From: Chitinophaga eiseniae
GTDB lineage: Bacteria; Bacteroidota; Bacteroidia; Chitinophagales; Chitinophagaceae
Direction of reading: 5' to 3'
NCBI RefSeq assembly: GCF_900167135.1
Contig: NZ_FUWZ01000009.1
Coordinates: forward strand, 1-64,000
DNA: 64,000 nucleotides
A program made the position numbers and the translations under genes. The notes beneath the pieces were generated by a model. The model made no database searches, had not been told where the DNA came from, and worked only from the letters and a program-made list of their open reading frames with translations. Below, one piece after another: positions 26,601-34,338 of this stretch; positions within the stretch are counted from its first letter, which is position 1; each line of letters opens with the position of its first letter.

Positions 26601-26808
26601 AGGATATACGCTGGCTGAGGGGCTGGTGAAGAAAGCGAAACTGAATAATCTGCGTGTGTACGTTGCCGTAGATAATCCGTTCACCTTCACCCGTTACACC
26701 GGTTTTGATCCTGAGATCGGCGCCCGTGACGCCCTCAACCTGGGTGTGGACCGCGGCGTTTATCCGCAGGCGAGAACTTTCCGTGCAGGCGTAAATGTTA
26801 ACTTATAA
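23641..26808 (+). CDS. SusC/RagA TonB-dependent outer-membrane receptor
   Basis: 1055 residues. A signal peptide (1-29, ending AYA-Q) is followed by a CarboxypepD_reg beta-sandwich (about 36-115), a TonB-box/plug region (VVIGYGTQKKSDV; YGARGANGVVLITTKSGKKG), and a 22-strand barrel ending in ...AGVNVNL. With its SusD partner it imports a macromolecular nutrient, powered by TonB. No STN signalling domain is present, although an ECF/FecR pair is adjacent. No glycoside hydrolase or peptidase lies in the locus, so the substrate is unknown. Confidence 0.92.
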   Translation: MMIRFTKQSLKRGSWLFISLWLLAITAYAQNGGGTITGVVKNEKGETLPGVTVGIINADSSFRKGQVTDAQGVFLITGIPAGGPYAISFTSIGYIKQQSRNHKLAEGEKVSLLIKLKESATELNQLVVIGYGTQKKSDVSTAITTVNTDFIGKQSILRAEQALQGSAPGVLVLTPSGQPGEKPMIRIRGTGTNKNPDPLYIVDGFPVNDIEYLNPNDIERMDVLKDAASAAIYGARGANGVVLITTKSGKKGPARVAYDGYYGIQNAWRKVPVLNGTEYAEMMNEGARNANQAAPFANPEQYGKGTNWQDATFTKNAPITNHNVSVSGGSENSTYFTSFSYFGQQGIVGGERSQFERYTIRLNGDQKIKDFLRVGVSLSYMNTTSRGINANADYGGVLNNAINLDPLTPVYETDPTKLNNPVHYPINAIRNGDQIYGISTIITDGPTNPLAAMQLANGKNKNDKVLGNAYGEVDLMKGLKFRSSLGIEVNNYSSSSFTPQYYLNSASKTDVSLVGKGFSRRYTWQVENVLSYNRKFGKHNIQALLGHTALKSRFENMNGSRPDLITSDPDMAYIDLATNETLNKVSGGADVRALLSYFGRAAYDYDGKYLLSATLRRDGSSRFGRNNPFATFPSVSGGWVLSKEKFYASNTVTFLKLRASWGQNGNENIGDNSFPWAAGMVLGNGYTFIKPTGEEYYLNGVASGAVPNPNLKWETSEQTNFGVDMELWKGKLAVTADYYIKNTIGLLFNPPITAIVGNPSPYVNGGSVSNKGVELGITYKQQVNKDLSFNVTVNGAYNKNNVTAINNAAKAVAGTGFIGAGAVTRMQVGYPIGYLWGYRTDGIFQNKKEVDEYVGPEGKKIQSKAVPGDLRFMDLNGDGKLDNNDKTIIGDPNPDVTAGLNLNLTYKRFDFSMFAVGMFGHQLLNGLYRYDIKMANMPRQYLDRWTEEGSNAKYPRFTFADNNGNHNNVSDVYVENASFVRIKNIQVGYTLAEGLVKKAKLNNLRVYVAVDNPFTFTRYTGFDPEIGARDALNLGVDRGVYPQARTFRAGVNVNL

Positions 26809-26822
26809 TTCCTCTTACAAGT

Positions 26823-28388
26823 ATGAAAACAAGATTCCGTTATATAAAACACGTATGTGTATCGTTGTTGCTGGTGGGTAGTGGTTGTTCCAAATCTTTT
26901 CTGGAGCTGGACCCGCCGTCACAAATTGTCGAGAGCAATTTTTTCCGTAATGAAAAAGAAGCCAACCAGGCGCTGGCCGGGGTGTACCATGTACTGCAAT
27001 GGAACCAGTGGATGGGATTCCATCCCTCTCATTGCTGGAGTGAGGCTGCATCTGATGACGCTTACTCCGGCGGCGGCAGCCAGAGTGATGGTGTAGGCAT
27101 CAAAGGGCTGGACCAGTTCAGGACGGTGACCATCGGGGACCAGACTTACCGGGGCCTCTGGTCTATCTATTATGCCGGTATTGCCCGGGCCAACGTGTAC
27201 CTTGATAAAATCGGAAAGGTGACCGCTTCGGATGAATTCAAGCGGACCACCATCGCGGAAGCCAAGTTCCTGCGCGCTTATTTTTATTTTGAGCTGGTGC
27301 GCTGGTATGAAAACGTTCCGCTGGTGACGGTGCCACTGGTAGACGCTGCGCAGTATAATCAGCCCCAGGCCAAACCGGAAGCGGTTTTTAACCAGATTGC
27401 CAAAGACCTGGAAGAAGCGATGGCCGATCTTCCGAAAACAACGCAGCGCCAGGTAGGCGGCCATGCCACTCACTGGGGCGCTAAAGCCCTGATGGCCCGT
27501 GTGTATCTTTTCTATAAAGGCGTGTACAACCAGGATTTACAGACAGGCGCCAAAACGATCAACAAAACGGTGGCCCGCGACTACCTGGAGGATATCATTA
27601 ACAATGGTGGTTTTAAACTGGCAGAGGACTTCGCCGGTATCTGGCGTAAGGCGGGCGAGTTTGGTACTGAGTCAGTGTTCGAGGTGTCGCACAGTGGTCT
27701 GATCCCTGTCAGCAATGTGAACGATCAGCGTTTGGGGCAGGGTAACCTCAGCGTGCACATGTTTGCCCCGAGGGGTATCAACGATCCGGTGTATACCGCC
27801 GGCTGGAGCTATAGTACCATTACTCAATCACTGTATGATGAGTTTGAGCCCAATGATCCGCGCCGCGACCAGACCATCCTCTATGGCCGTGATTTCAGCG
27901 CCATTGCGAAGAGCTGGCAGTATACCGGTTATTTCAATAAAAAATACGCAACGCATATTGAATATAAGGCGGGCGCCAACAGTGATGCCAACTGGGGCAA
28001 CAACTACCGCTCGATCCGTTATGCCGATGTATTGCTGATGGCGGCAGAACTGTGGCTGGGCGATAACCAGGGTAAAGCCGACGCTTATCTGAAACTGGTG
28101 CGTGACCGCGTGAAGATGCCGGAGGTGAAAGCAACCGCCGAAAGTATCCGCCATGAGCGTCGGGTGGAGTTTGCCGGGGAGGGGATCCGTTACTGGGACC
28201 TGCTGCGCTACGGTCTGGACTATGCGAAAAAAGCGATTGACGCCTCCAGCACAAGGGGAGCGGACTATGACGGAGACCAGAGCCGTTTCAATATGGACTG
28301 GGATGTTACCAAGAGGGGCAGGCTGCCTATCCCGCAGCAGGAAGTGGATATTGCCAACGGAGTGTTAAAACAGAATCCCGGGTATTAG
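26823..28388 (+). CDS. SusD/RagB surface lipoprotein
   Basis: 521 residues. A lipoprotein signal has C22 as the lipidated cysteine (LLVGSGCSKSF). The SusD features are LDPPSQI near the start, TPR-like helices (EAKFLRAYFYFELVRWYENVPLV) and the C-terminal RHERRVEFAGEGIRYWDLLRYG. It caps the SusC barrel on the cell surface and binds the substrate. The gene starts 14 bp after susC. Confidence 0.93.
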   Translation: MKTRFRYIKHVCVSLLLVGSGCSKSFLELDPPSQIVESNFFRNEKEANQALAGVYHVLQWNQWMGFHPSHCWSEAASDDAYSGGGSQSDGVGIKGLDQFRTVTIGDQTYRGLWSIYYAGIARANVYLDKIGKVTASDEFKRTTIAEAKFLRAYFYFELVRWYENVPLVTVPLVDAAQYNQPQAKPEAVFNQIAKDLEEAMADLPKTTQRQVGGHATHWGAKALMARVYLFYKGVYNQDLQTGAKTINKTVARDYLEDIINNGGFKLAEDFAGIWRKAGEFGTESVFEVSHSGLIPVSNVNDQRLGQGNLSVHMFAPRGINDPVYTAGWSYSTITQSLYDEFEPNDPRRDQTILYGRDFSAIAKSWQYTGYFNKKYATHIEYKAGANSDANWGNNYRSIRYADVLLMAAELWLGDNQGKADAYLKLVRDRVKMPEVKATAESIRHERRVEFAGEGIRYWDLLRYGLDYAKKAIDASSTRGADYDGDQSRFNMDWDVTKRGRLPIPQQEVDIANGVLKQNPGY

Positions 28389-28410
28389 TTACCGGGTGTT
28401 GTATTGGATA

Positions 28411-28443
28411 AAGCTACCAGCGTTTGCTGGTAGCTTTTTTTTA
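28411..28443 (+). terminator. Rho-independent terminator of the first SusCD operon
   Basis: A perfect 11-bp stem AAGCTACCAGC / GCTGGTAGCTT with a GTTT loop, then seven T residues. Confidence 0.92.
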
Positions 28444-28466
28444 TCTTTAGGTAAATACAACTTCCT

Positions 28467-29102
28467 ATGGATGACAAGACTGCCTTAGTCGTGGAGTTGT
28501 TTGGCAAAAACGCCCGGCTCTACGAAGAAAAATTCATGGACACACAACAGTACCACGATACACTGGATGTGTTTTGCGGGAATATTGCCCGGGAACAGGC
28601 GAACATCCTGGAGCTTGCCTGTGGTCCCGGTAATATTACGCAGTACCTGCTGCACCGGCGGCCGGATTTCCGTATACTGGGTACCGATCTGGCGCCCGCT
28701 ATGCTGGAGCTGGCCCGTAAGAACAATCCCGGCGTCACTTTCCAGTTGCTGGACTGCGCCGATATCACTTCGTTGCCCGATCGGTATGACGGCATCATGG
28801 CCGGTTTTCTGCTGCCGTATCTCTCCCGGGAAGCGCTGACCAGGTTGATACAGGACGCCGTGGGCATACTGCGGCCGAAAGGCGTGCTGTACCTCAGTAC
28901 TATGGAAGACGACTATACGAAATCAGGCTGGCGGAAGTCCAGTACGGGTGACGATTACTATCAGTATTTTCACGAAGGCGCCTGGCTTCATCAGGTCCTG
29001 GAAGCGCATGGTTTCCGTGTGGTCCATGAGCAGCGGAAATCTTCTGCCAACGGAGATGGGACTCCGGTGACGGATTTGTTTATGATAGCCGGCTTGTTGT
29101 GA
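28467..29102 (+). CDS. Class I SAM-dependent methyltransferase
   Basis: 211 residues, a Rossmann methyltransferase. The SAM-binding motif I is LELACGPGN (48-56), the acidic residue after strand 2 is in GTDLAP, and motif IV is in the region DGIMAGFLLPYLS. The methyl acceptor is unknown. A -7-like TATCTTTA (28442-28449) lies upstream, directly behind the terminator. It has no same-strand neighbours, so it is probably expressed alone. Confidence 0.85.
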   Translation: MDDKTALVVELFGKNARLYEEKFMDTQQYHDTLDVFCGNIAREQANILELACGPGNITQYLLHRRPDFRILGTDLAPAMLELARKNNPGVTFQLLDCADITSLPDRYDGIMAGFLLPYLSREALTRLIQDAVGILRPKGVLYLSTMEDDYTKSGWRKSSTGDDYYQYFHEGAWLHQVLEAHGFRVVHEQRKSSANGDGTPVTDLFMIAGLL

Positions 29103-29154
29103 TGGAAAGATGTTCAGGTAGCAGTTGTGGTTTTCAATAGCGTATTCACATGGA

Positions 29155-29535
29155 TCAGGCGGCTGTTACGATCTTTCTGTTAGCCGGGCGGAAGTACCAG
29201 GATATGATGGTGAGCACCAGCAGCAGCAGAGAAGGGAAGGTGTCTTTCATGGCATCGCCGGCGATGAGGTGTGAACAGAACGCTCCCGACATCATAAAGA
29301 AAAAGCCGGCGTAAGCCCATTCCTTTACCAGGGGAAATCTTGGTACCAGGATGGCGATCACCCCCAGTATTTTCCAGACGCCCAGTATTTTCAATGCGTA
29401 GGCGGGGTAACCCAGACGGGTCATAAAATCAGTTTCGGCTTTCATTTGCAACAGTTGTACAAGGGCGGTGGAGATCATGCCCAGAGAGAGCCAGAGCGTG
29501 GCGATCCAGTAGATGATTTTGTTTGTCTTTGACAT
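29155..29535 (-). CDS. DoxX-like membrane protein
   Basis: 126 residues with four hydrophobic helices (about 7-27, 46-66, 73-92 and 101-118). The pattern TRLGYPAYALKILGVWKILGVIAILVPRFP is typical of the DoxX-like family of small inner-membrane proteins. It is the third gene of an ArsR-SRPBCC-DoxX operon, a recurrent arrangement in Bacteroidota; the biochemical role is not established. Confidence 0.82.
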   Translation of the reverse strand: MSKTNKIIYWIATLWLSLGMISTALVQLLQMKAETDFMTRLGYPAYALKILGVWKILGVIAILVPRFPLVKEWAYAGFFFMMSGAFCSHLIAGDAMKDTFPSLLLLVLTIISWYFRPANRKIVTAA

Positions 29536-29541
29536 GATATA

Positions 29542-30009
29542 TTATTTTTTGAATTTGATAGCTACTTTTTCAAGGCGGTTGTGTGCCTGTCCCATGCCGC
29601 GGGCCATGCCAATCTTCAGGTATTGTGCTCTTTCTTCCAGTGTTTTGTAGAGGATGTGCATCCGGAGTTTGCTGGTATCTTCAGTGAGTTTTTCAAATTC
29701 CAGGAATTCCAGCTGTACGCCGAAACCGGTATTCTCCATTTCAAATGTCCGGACGATCCTCGCTTCGGGCACGAAGTCGTGGATAGCGCCGCTGAAGCCA
29801 TGTTTGTTGCCCATAGGATCGGTGGTCTCAAATTGCCAGCTGCCGTGCTTTTTATTTTCCAGTTTCAGTACTTTGGTCCCCATCCATTCTTCCACGATTT
29901 CCGGTTCTGTATATGCTCTGAAAAGTAATTCCAGCGGCAGGTCGAATTCCCGGGTGACGATCAGTTCCTGTTTGCCTTCTTCGGCGTGGACTTTAGTTTT
30001 TAGTTCCAT
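29542..30009 (-). CDS. SRPBCC / AHSA1-domain protein
   Basis: 155 residues of the START-like fold (Activator of Hsp90 ATPase 1-like). It shows ELIVTREFDLPLELLFRAYTEPEIVEEWMG near the start and FEKVA/RLEKVAIKF at the end. The family binds hydrophobic small molecules in a cavity. It lies 6 bp after arsR and 6 bp before doxX, tightly coupled. A role in handling a toxic or hydrophobic ligand sensed by the ArsR protein is an inference. Confidence 0.87.
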   Translation of the reverse strand: MELKTKVHAEEGKQELIVTREFDLPLELLFRAYTEPEIVEEWMGTKVLKLENKKHGSWQFETTDPMGNKHGFSGAIHDFVPEARIVRTFEMENTGFGVQLEFLEFEKLTEDTSKLRMHILYKTLEERAQYLKIGMARGMGQAHNRLEKVAIKFKK

Positions 30010-30015
30010 ATGCTG

Positions 30016-30339
30016 TTATTTTTTTGTTTGATATTTTTTCATGACTGATTCCAGCTTGTTAAATCTATCATCCCACATCTTACGAAAGGGTTCAATGAAG
30101 TCGGCTATTTCTTTCATTTTCTGAGGATTTAAATGATAATAAATTTCCCTGCCGTTCTGTTCCTGCTTCAGCAGCTCACATTCGGTGAGTATCGCCAGGT
30201 GTTTGGATACGGTAGGCCTGGCGGTATCAAAATTCGCTGCAATGGCGCCGGCCGTCATGGCATGGGTGGCTACCAATACGAGTATGGCTCTCCTTGTTGG
30301 GTCGGCGATAGCCTGGAATACATCTCTTCTTAAATTCAT
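30016..30339 (-). CDS. ArsR/SmtB-family winged-helix repressor
   Basis: 107 residues. The winged helix spans about 8-85 with FQAIADPTRRAILVLVATHAMTAGAIA and recognition helix TARPTVSKHLAILTECELL, then the wing QEQNGREIYYHLNP. The metal-binding CxC of ArsR is absent; this is the metal-independent type that controls SRPBCC/DoxX operons. It should repress its own operon at the duplicated operator immediately upstream. Confidence 0.9.
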   Translation of the reverse strand: MNLRRDVFQAIADPTRRAILVLVATHAMTAGAIAANFDTARPTVSKHLAILTECELLKQEQNGREIYYHLNPQKMKEIADFIEPFRKMWDDRFNKLESVMKKYQTKK

Positions 30340-30342
30340 TGT

Positions 30343-30389
30343 GTAGCTATTTGACTACAAATATATATGTAGTTATTTGACTACGCAAA
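30343..30389 (-). promoter_or_regulatory. Promoter and double operator of the arsR-SRPBCC-doxX operon
   Basis: Two 16-bp near-identical sites, GTAGCTATTTGACTAC (30343-30358) and GTAGTTATTTGACTAC (30369-30384), sit 26 bp apart, each with GTAG...CTAC arms. Between them on the minus strand is the -7 box TATATTTG (30358-30365), with TTTG (30386-30389) 20 bp upstream of it. Repressor on both sites would bracket the -7 box and touch the -33 box. Confidence 0.72.
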
Positions 30390-30409
30390 TTTTTTTATGA
30401 CTTTTCGGT

Positions 30410-30466
30410 AAAAAAAGGAGAAGGGTGTATTCATCATATTGATAACCAATATGATGAATACACCCT
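30410..30466 (-). terminator. Long perfect hairpin after the DUF4870 gene
   Basis: A perfect 20-bp stem (30422-30441 with 30447-30466) and a 5-nt loop. Read on the minus strand it is followed by TCTCC and seven T residues. It fits termination of the DUF4870 gene, which ends at 30498, but the stem is about twice the normal length. Confidence 0.65.
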
Positions 30467-30497
30467 GTATTAACCAATGGAGAAAAGCCGGTGGTCG

Positions 30498-30830
30498 TTA
30501 GTTGAGGAAGGCAAACTTATCCTCGAACATTTTGCCCACTACCGGGATAGGTTTCTTTTGTTCATTGACGGCGTTGATAATACCGAATATCCATAAGATC
30601 AGCAGCACAAGCCCGATATAGGTAAGGAAACCAAGCGAGGGAACAATGCTCACGGTAGTGGAAAGAATAACATTGATGAGCACCGACAGAATGAAAAAGC
30701 CCAGGCCTTGTTTTAAGTGATAAACGACCAGGTCACTCTTGGGGGAGAGGTCTTTGCTTTTTACATAAGCGACGATCCAGCCGATAATCGTCACATAACT
30801 CAGGATAGAAATGGTTTTGTTGTTCATGGT
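30498..30830 (-). CDS. DUF4870 membrane protein
   Basis: 110 residues with three membrane helices (about 7-22, 42-66 and 70-90). SYVTIIGWIVAY, VYHLKQGLGFFIL and the ending KPIPVVGKMFEDKF are DUF4870 signatures. ATG 30830 is chosen over ATG 30848 because the latter lies within the predicted -7 box. The function is unknown. Confidence 0.82.
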   Translation of the reverse strand, partial: TMNNKTISILSYVTIIGWIVAYVKSKDLSPKSDLVVYHLKQGLGFFILSVLINVILSTTVSIVPSLGFLTYIGLVLLILWIFGIINAVNEQKKPIPVVGKMFEDKFAFLN

Positions 30831-30845
30831 TTGATCATTTGCTGA

Positions 30846-30853
30846 CAAAGGTA
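30846..30853 (-). promoter_or_regulatory. -7 box of the DUF4870 gene
   Basis: TACCTTTG on the minus strand, a perfect TAnnTTTG, about 16 bp before the chosen ATG at 30830. No clear -33 element was found. Confidence 0.45.
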
Positions 30854-30916
30854 GCTATGGCGGCAAATGCAGGAACTGTGGATGGTTGTTCGGCTGCTTT
30901 GGCTTTGTATTTGTCG

Positions 30917-31657
30917 TTATCCGTCTTTCATGAGTTTGAAGAAAGCCTCTTTGTTGACCCTGGAAACGGGCACCTCGGCACCGTCTTCCATTTGCACCAG
31001 CCCTTCCCTGGAATAGCTGTTAATATAATTGGTGTTGATGAGATGGGACTGGTGTATCCGGAAAAATTCCGGCGGTAGCAGGATGTCTTCATAATTTTTC
31101 AGGGGTTTGGAGACAATGATCTTTTTCCCCTGTGTGAGATGAAAGGTAGTATACGAGCCGGATGTTTCACAACGGATGATCTGGTCGATCTTGACGACAT
31201 GCATGGCTTCCTGCGTGGGTAGTACCAGCCTCCGGGGCGTCTTTTCCAGGCTGCTGTCCAGTTCATTCAGCTGCTTTTCAGCCAGGAACCGTCCCTGCAA
31301 GGCGGTTATCCGCTCCAGCGCCGTTTTTAGTTCTTCTGCATCCACCGGCTTCAGCAGGTAATCGATGGCGCTGAACTTAAACGCACGAATGGCGTGTTCT
31401 TCGTAGGCAGTAGTGAATATCAGGTGAAATGCCTTATGGGTTATCTGATGCAGTACATCGAACCCTGTTCCTTCCTTCAGCATGATGTCCATAAATACGA
31501 GGTCGGGCTTGAGCCGGTCGATGAGTTTGACGGCTTCGTCTGCTCTTTCGGCGTAACCGACAATCTGCACTTGTTGCGGGGCCACCATTTCCAGCAAAAT
31601 GGAAAGGGCCTCCCGCAGGCGGTATTCGTCTTCTATGATAACGGTCCTGTACATCAT
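30917..31657 (-). CDS. LytTR-family response regulator
   Basis: 246 residues. A receiver domain (about 4-120) carries the phospho-acceptor D57 (PDLVFMDIML) and the acidic pair ED at 9-10. A LytTR DNA-binding domain follows (about 140-243; DQIIRCETSGSYTTFHLTQGKKIIVSKPLKNYE ... FFRIHQSHLINTNYI). It is the partner of the kinase encoded directly upstream, whose stop is 1 bp before this ATG. Targets are unknown. Confidence 0.93.
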   Translation of the reverse strand: MMYRTVIIEDEYRLREALSILLEMVAPQQVQIVGYAERADEAVKLIDRLKPDLVFMDIMLKEGTGFDVLHQITHKAFHLIFTTAYEEHAIRAFKFSAIDYLLKPVDAEELKTALERITALQGRFLAEKQLNELDSSLEKTPRRLVLPTQEAMHVVKIDQIIRCETSGSYTTFHLTQGKKIIVSKPLKNYEDILLPPEFFRIHQSHLINTNYINSYSREGLVQMEDGAEVPVSRVNKEAFFKLMKDG

Positions 31658-31658
31658 T

Positions 31659-33653
31659 TTATATTATGGGGATGTATAATGTTACGATAGTGCCTTGCCC
31701 GTCAGCCGCGGGTTGCTCCCGTACTTCCAGCCGGCTGTGCGGATTGTCTTTCAGCATCAGCAGCAGGCGTTCATCTGTAATTTTTGTCGAGAGTGACTGA
31801 TGCGGGGCATCGGTTTTGCGGCGCCGGGATTCCGTGAGTCCGATACCGTTATCGGTAATGGTGCACACCAGAATATGATCGTCGCTCCGCTCGTTAAACC
31901 GGATGGTCAGCAGCCCGCGCTTTGCGTCTGTCAGCGGCTTTAAGCCGTGCTCTATGGCGTTTTCCACGAACGGCTGTATCAGCAGGGGTGGCAATTGTAA
32001 GTCCACCGACGCTTCACAGTTGATGTGATAGTCAAAGCTTTTATTCAGTCGTAGCTGTTGTAATTCGATATAATTTTTCAGTGTTGCTATTTCTTCTTCC
32101 AGTGTGATTTTTTCCATACGGGAGTGTTCCAGAACACGCCTGCTCAGCCGCGCGAACTTGGACAGGTAGGACACCGCCAGCGCTGTATCCTGCTGGAGGA
32201 TCATCCCCTGGATGTTTCCCAGAGCATTAAAGATAAAGTGGGGGTCCATCTGGGACTGAAGCAATCTTCTTTCCAGCGACAGCTTTTCAGCCAGGTTTTC
32301 CAGTGTTTCCTTTTCCATGAGCTGCATCCGGAGTTCGTTGTTGGCCTGCTGTTGCCGGAGGATGTCTTCCCTGTTCTGATAATAACGCTGCCGGTAATAA
32401 TAAGACCGGTACATAAATACAAGTCCTGTCAGCAGCACAGCGGCAATTCCATACCCCAGCAGTTTGTTTTTTTTCTGGAGATGGTTTTCCTGCTCCAGCT
32501 GTGTGATCCGTGTTGCCTTTTTATCTGACTCGAACCTGGCATCCGCATTTTGCAGCATTTGTTGCGTGGATTCATCGTATTTCATTTGGTTGTACCGGAC
32601 AAAAGGAACATCATAGGCGTGATAGGCCGCATAGTCTTTTTCGCGGGCGGCCAGCTCTTTCAGGCACCCGTAGAAGGCGGCCAGCAGGTAGTTGTCTTTG
32701 TAGGGGAGCGCCTGCTGATAGGCTATCCCTGTTTTGAAAAGGTTCTCCGCTATCCGGTATTCTCCTTTTTCCAGGAAGAACTGACCACGCAGTCCGATAG
32801 CGCTCCTGTACACGTTCCTCAGCTCATACCGCTGGCCAATGGCGGACGCTTTCTCCAGGCAGGACAGAAAGGACTGTTCGTCCGTTGGTTTGGGGCCATT
32901 CAGATATAGTACGGCCAGATTAATATAGGCGATGCCGATATTGCTCTTACTGATGATTTTTGCGTTTTGTTTTTCCGCCAGGTCGATGGTTTCTTTGAAA
33001 AATGCAACCGCCTCCTGCCACTGGCCGCGATCGCCGGAAGCGGTACGGTCCGAAAGATAGCCGCCCACCGCCAGTCTTGCGTGCAAAATGTTTTCCGGGT
33101 CGCCCGATTGCATGGCGTATGCCAGCGCAGCGTCCGCATACTTTTTTACTTTTTCTTCCGATCCCGGGGAGAAGAGATAGGAGATATCGGCGCCGGTTTT
33201 GGCGCATAAATCATATGCTTCCAGCTGTGTAAACAGCCCGTATGCTTCCAGCAGGTAGTCCAGCGCTTTGGATTTGTCATCTATATACGATTTGAGCGAT
33301 CCCATGGCCCAGGCAGCAAATGCTTTGGCCCTCTTGTCGGCCGTGGCGTCTGCCGTCATGTGGGATAGCTCCGCATAACGGGTAAACTCTTTCAGGTGCA
33401 GGAGCCGCCGGTGTGTCATCGCCAGGTAGGCTTCACAAATGGCCTGATCGGCTTTGTTCTTCTTTTCTTCCGCCAGGTGGAGTGCTTCCAGCTGTATCCG
33501 GATGCTGGCCGTAGAATCTGTAAACCTTTTGGCGTAGCCTTCCCGGGCTGATTTTTCTACAGCAGATATTCCCTGTGCCCTGACAATGCCAACTATCAGT
33601 ATACAAAGCAGGATACTGCCACCATATTTTTTTAATCGCCCTCTTACAATCAT
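31659..33653 (-). CDS. TPR sensor histidine kinase of the LytS/YpdA type (His_kinase)
   Basis: 664 residues. An N-terminal hydrophobic signal/anchor (about 12-25), a periplasmic TPR-rich region (about 40-370), a coiled coil, one membrane helix (398-415), a second coiled coil and then the His_kinase box with H472 (QMDPHFIFNALGNIQGMI) and an HATPase domain (N near 570 in FVENAIEHGLKPL; DNGIGL). It phosphorylates the LytTR regulator encoded immediately downstream. The signal sensed by the TPR domain is unknown. Confidence 0.92.
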   Translation of the reverse strand: MIVRGRLKKYGGSILLCILIVGIVRAQGISAVEKSAREGYAKRFTDSTASIRIQLEALHLAEEKKNKADQAICEAYLAMTHRRLLHLKEFTRYAELSHMTADATADKRAKAFAAWAMGSLKSYIDDKSKALDYLLEAYGLFTQLEAYDLCAKTGADISYLFSPGSEEKVKKYADAALAYAMQSGDPENILHARLAVGGYLSDRTASGDRGQWQEAVAFFKETIDLAEKQNAKIISKSNIGIAYINLAVLYLNGPKPTDEQSFLSCLEKASAIGQRYELRNVYRSAIGLRGQFFLEKGEYRIAENLFKTGIAYQQALPYKDNYLLAAFYGCLKELAAREKDYAAYHAYDVPFVRYNQMKYDESTQQMLQNADARFESDKKATRITQLEQENHLQKKNKLLGYGIAAVLLTGLVFMYRSYYYRQRYYQNREDILRQQQANNELRMQLMEKETLENLAEKLSLERRLLQSQMDPHFIFNALGNIQGMILQQDTALAVSYLSKFARLSRRVLEHSRMEKITLEEEIATLKNYIELQQLRLNKSFDYHINCEASVDLQLPPLLIQPFVENAIEHGLKPLTDAKRGLLTIRFNERSDDHILVCTITDNGIGLTESRRRKTDAPHQSLSTKITDERLLLMLKDNPHSRLEVREQPAADGQGTIVTLYIPII

Positions 33654-33852
33654 ATAGATGAAATGATGGCTAAGATATTGATTGTTGCATGACTGGCAAA
33701 ATATACTGACGGTATTGTCAAGCCACGATGGTAGCCTGTTTTCCGGATTTCAGGCATATGCTTCCAAATAACAACCGGGAGTGTACAAACACCAATTGAA
33801 ACCGGGATGCCTGCATGTAAAATTTTAATCTTGTCAAAGAAATATTTACATT

Positions 33853-34332
33853 ATGAAAATGAAGTTTTGGTTTTTTGCATTGACTTTTCTTTATCTTTCC
33901 GTGGAAACGGCCTATGCGCAACAATCGGAAGAAAAACGCATCAAAATTGAGCTGACGGTGAAAACGGGCAACAGCCAGGTATCCGCCCTGGTCCGGTCCT
34001 TTACGGTTTCTTACAACAGAGCGTTGAACGCCTCACAAGACACTGTCAACGGTAAGCCGGCGCCGGCCGAATCTCCCCGGGGCCATTACCTGTCGGCCGA
34101 TTTTGAAAAGCAGAACATTCCGCTGTTGCAGGCGTTTATGAAAAACAAGAAAGGCCTCGATGGAGAGATAACGGTAACAGATGCTTTCGGAAAGCTTCCC
34201 GGCAGGAAGATCGCGTTTAAATCCGCTGTACTGGAGACGATGAACGACCAGGTGACCGGCGACTACGGCAGCGCCTTTATGACGCTGAATTGCGAGGAGC
34301 TGGTCCTCGATGGCGTAAAACTTGAATATTAA
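33853..34332 (+). CDS. Exported Hcp/TssD-like protein (tentative)
   Basis: 159 residues. A signal peptide (1-22, ending AYA-Q) is followed by a beta-rich chain. Its order of features resembles Bacteroidota TssD, the Hcp-type tube protein of type VI secretion: a VRSFTVSYNRAL strand pair, a central helix IPLLQAFMKNKKGLDGEI, a GKLPGRKIAFKSAVLE strand and a C-terminal MTLNCEELVLDGVKL. The resemblance is a pattern judgement, not an alignment. A Sec signal on an Hcp-like protein is odd, since true tube proteins are cytoplasmic. It leads a cluster with possible immunity genes. Confidence 0.5.
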   Translation: MKMKFWFFALTFLYLSVETAYAQQSEEKRIKIELTVKTGNSQVSALVRSFTVSYNRALNASQDTVNGKPAPAESPRGHYLSADFEKQNIPLLQAFMKNKKGLDGEITVTDAFGKLPGRKIAFKSAVLETMNDQVTGDYGSAFMTLNCEELVLDGVKLEY

Positions 34333-34338
34333 CAAAGC

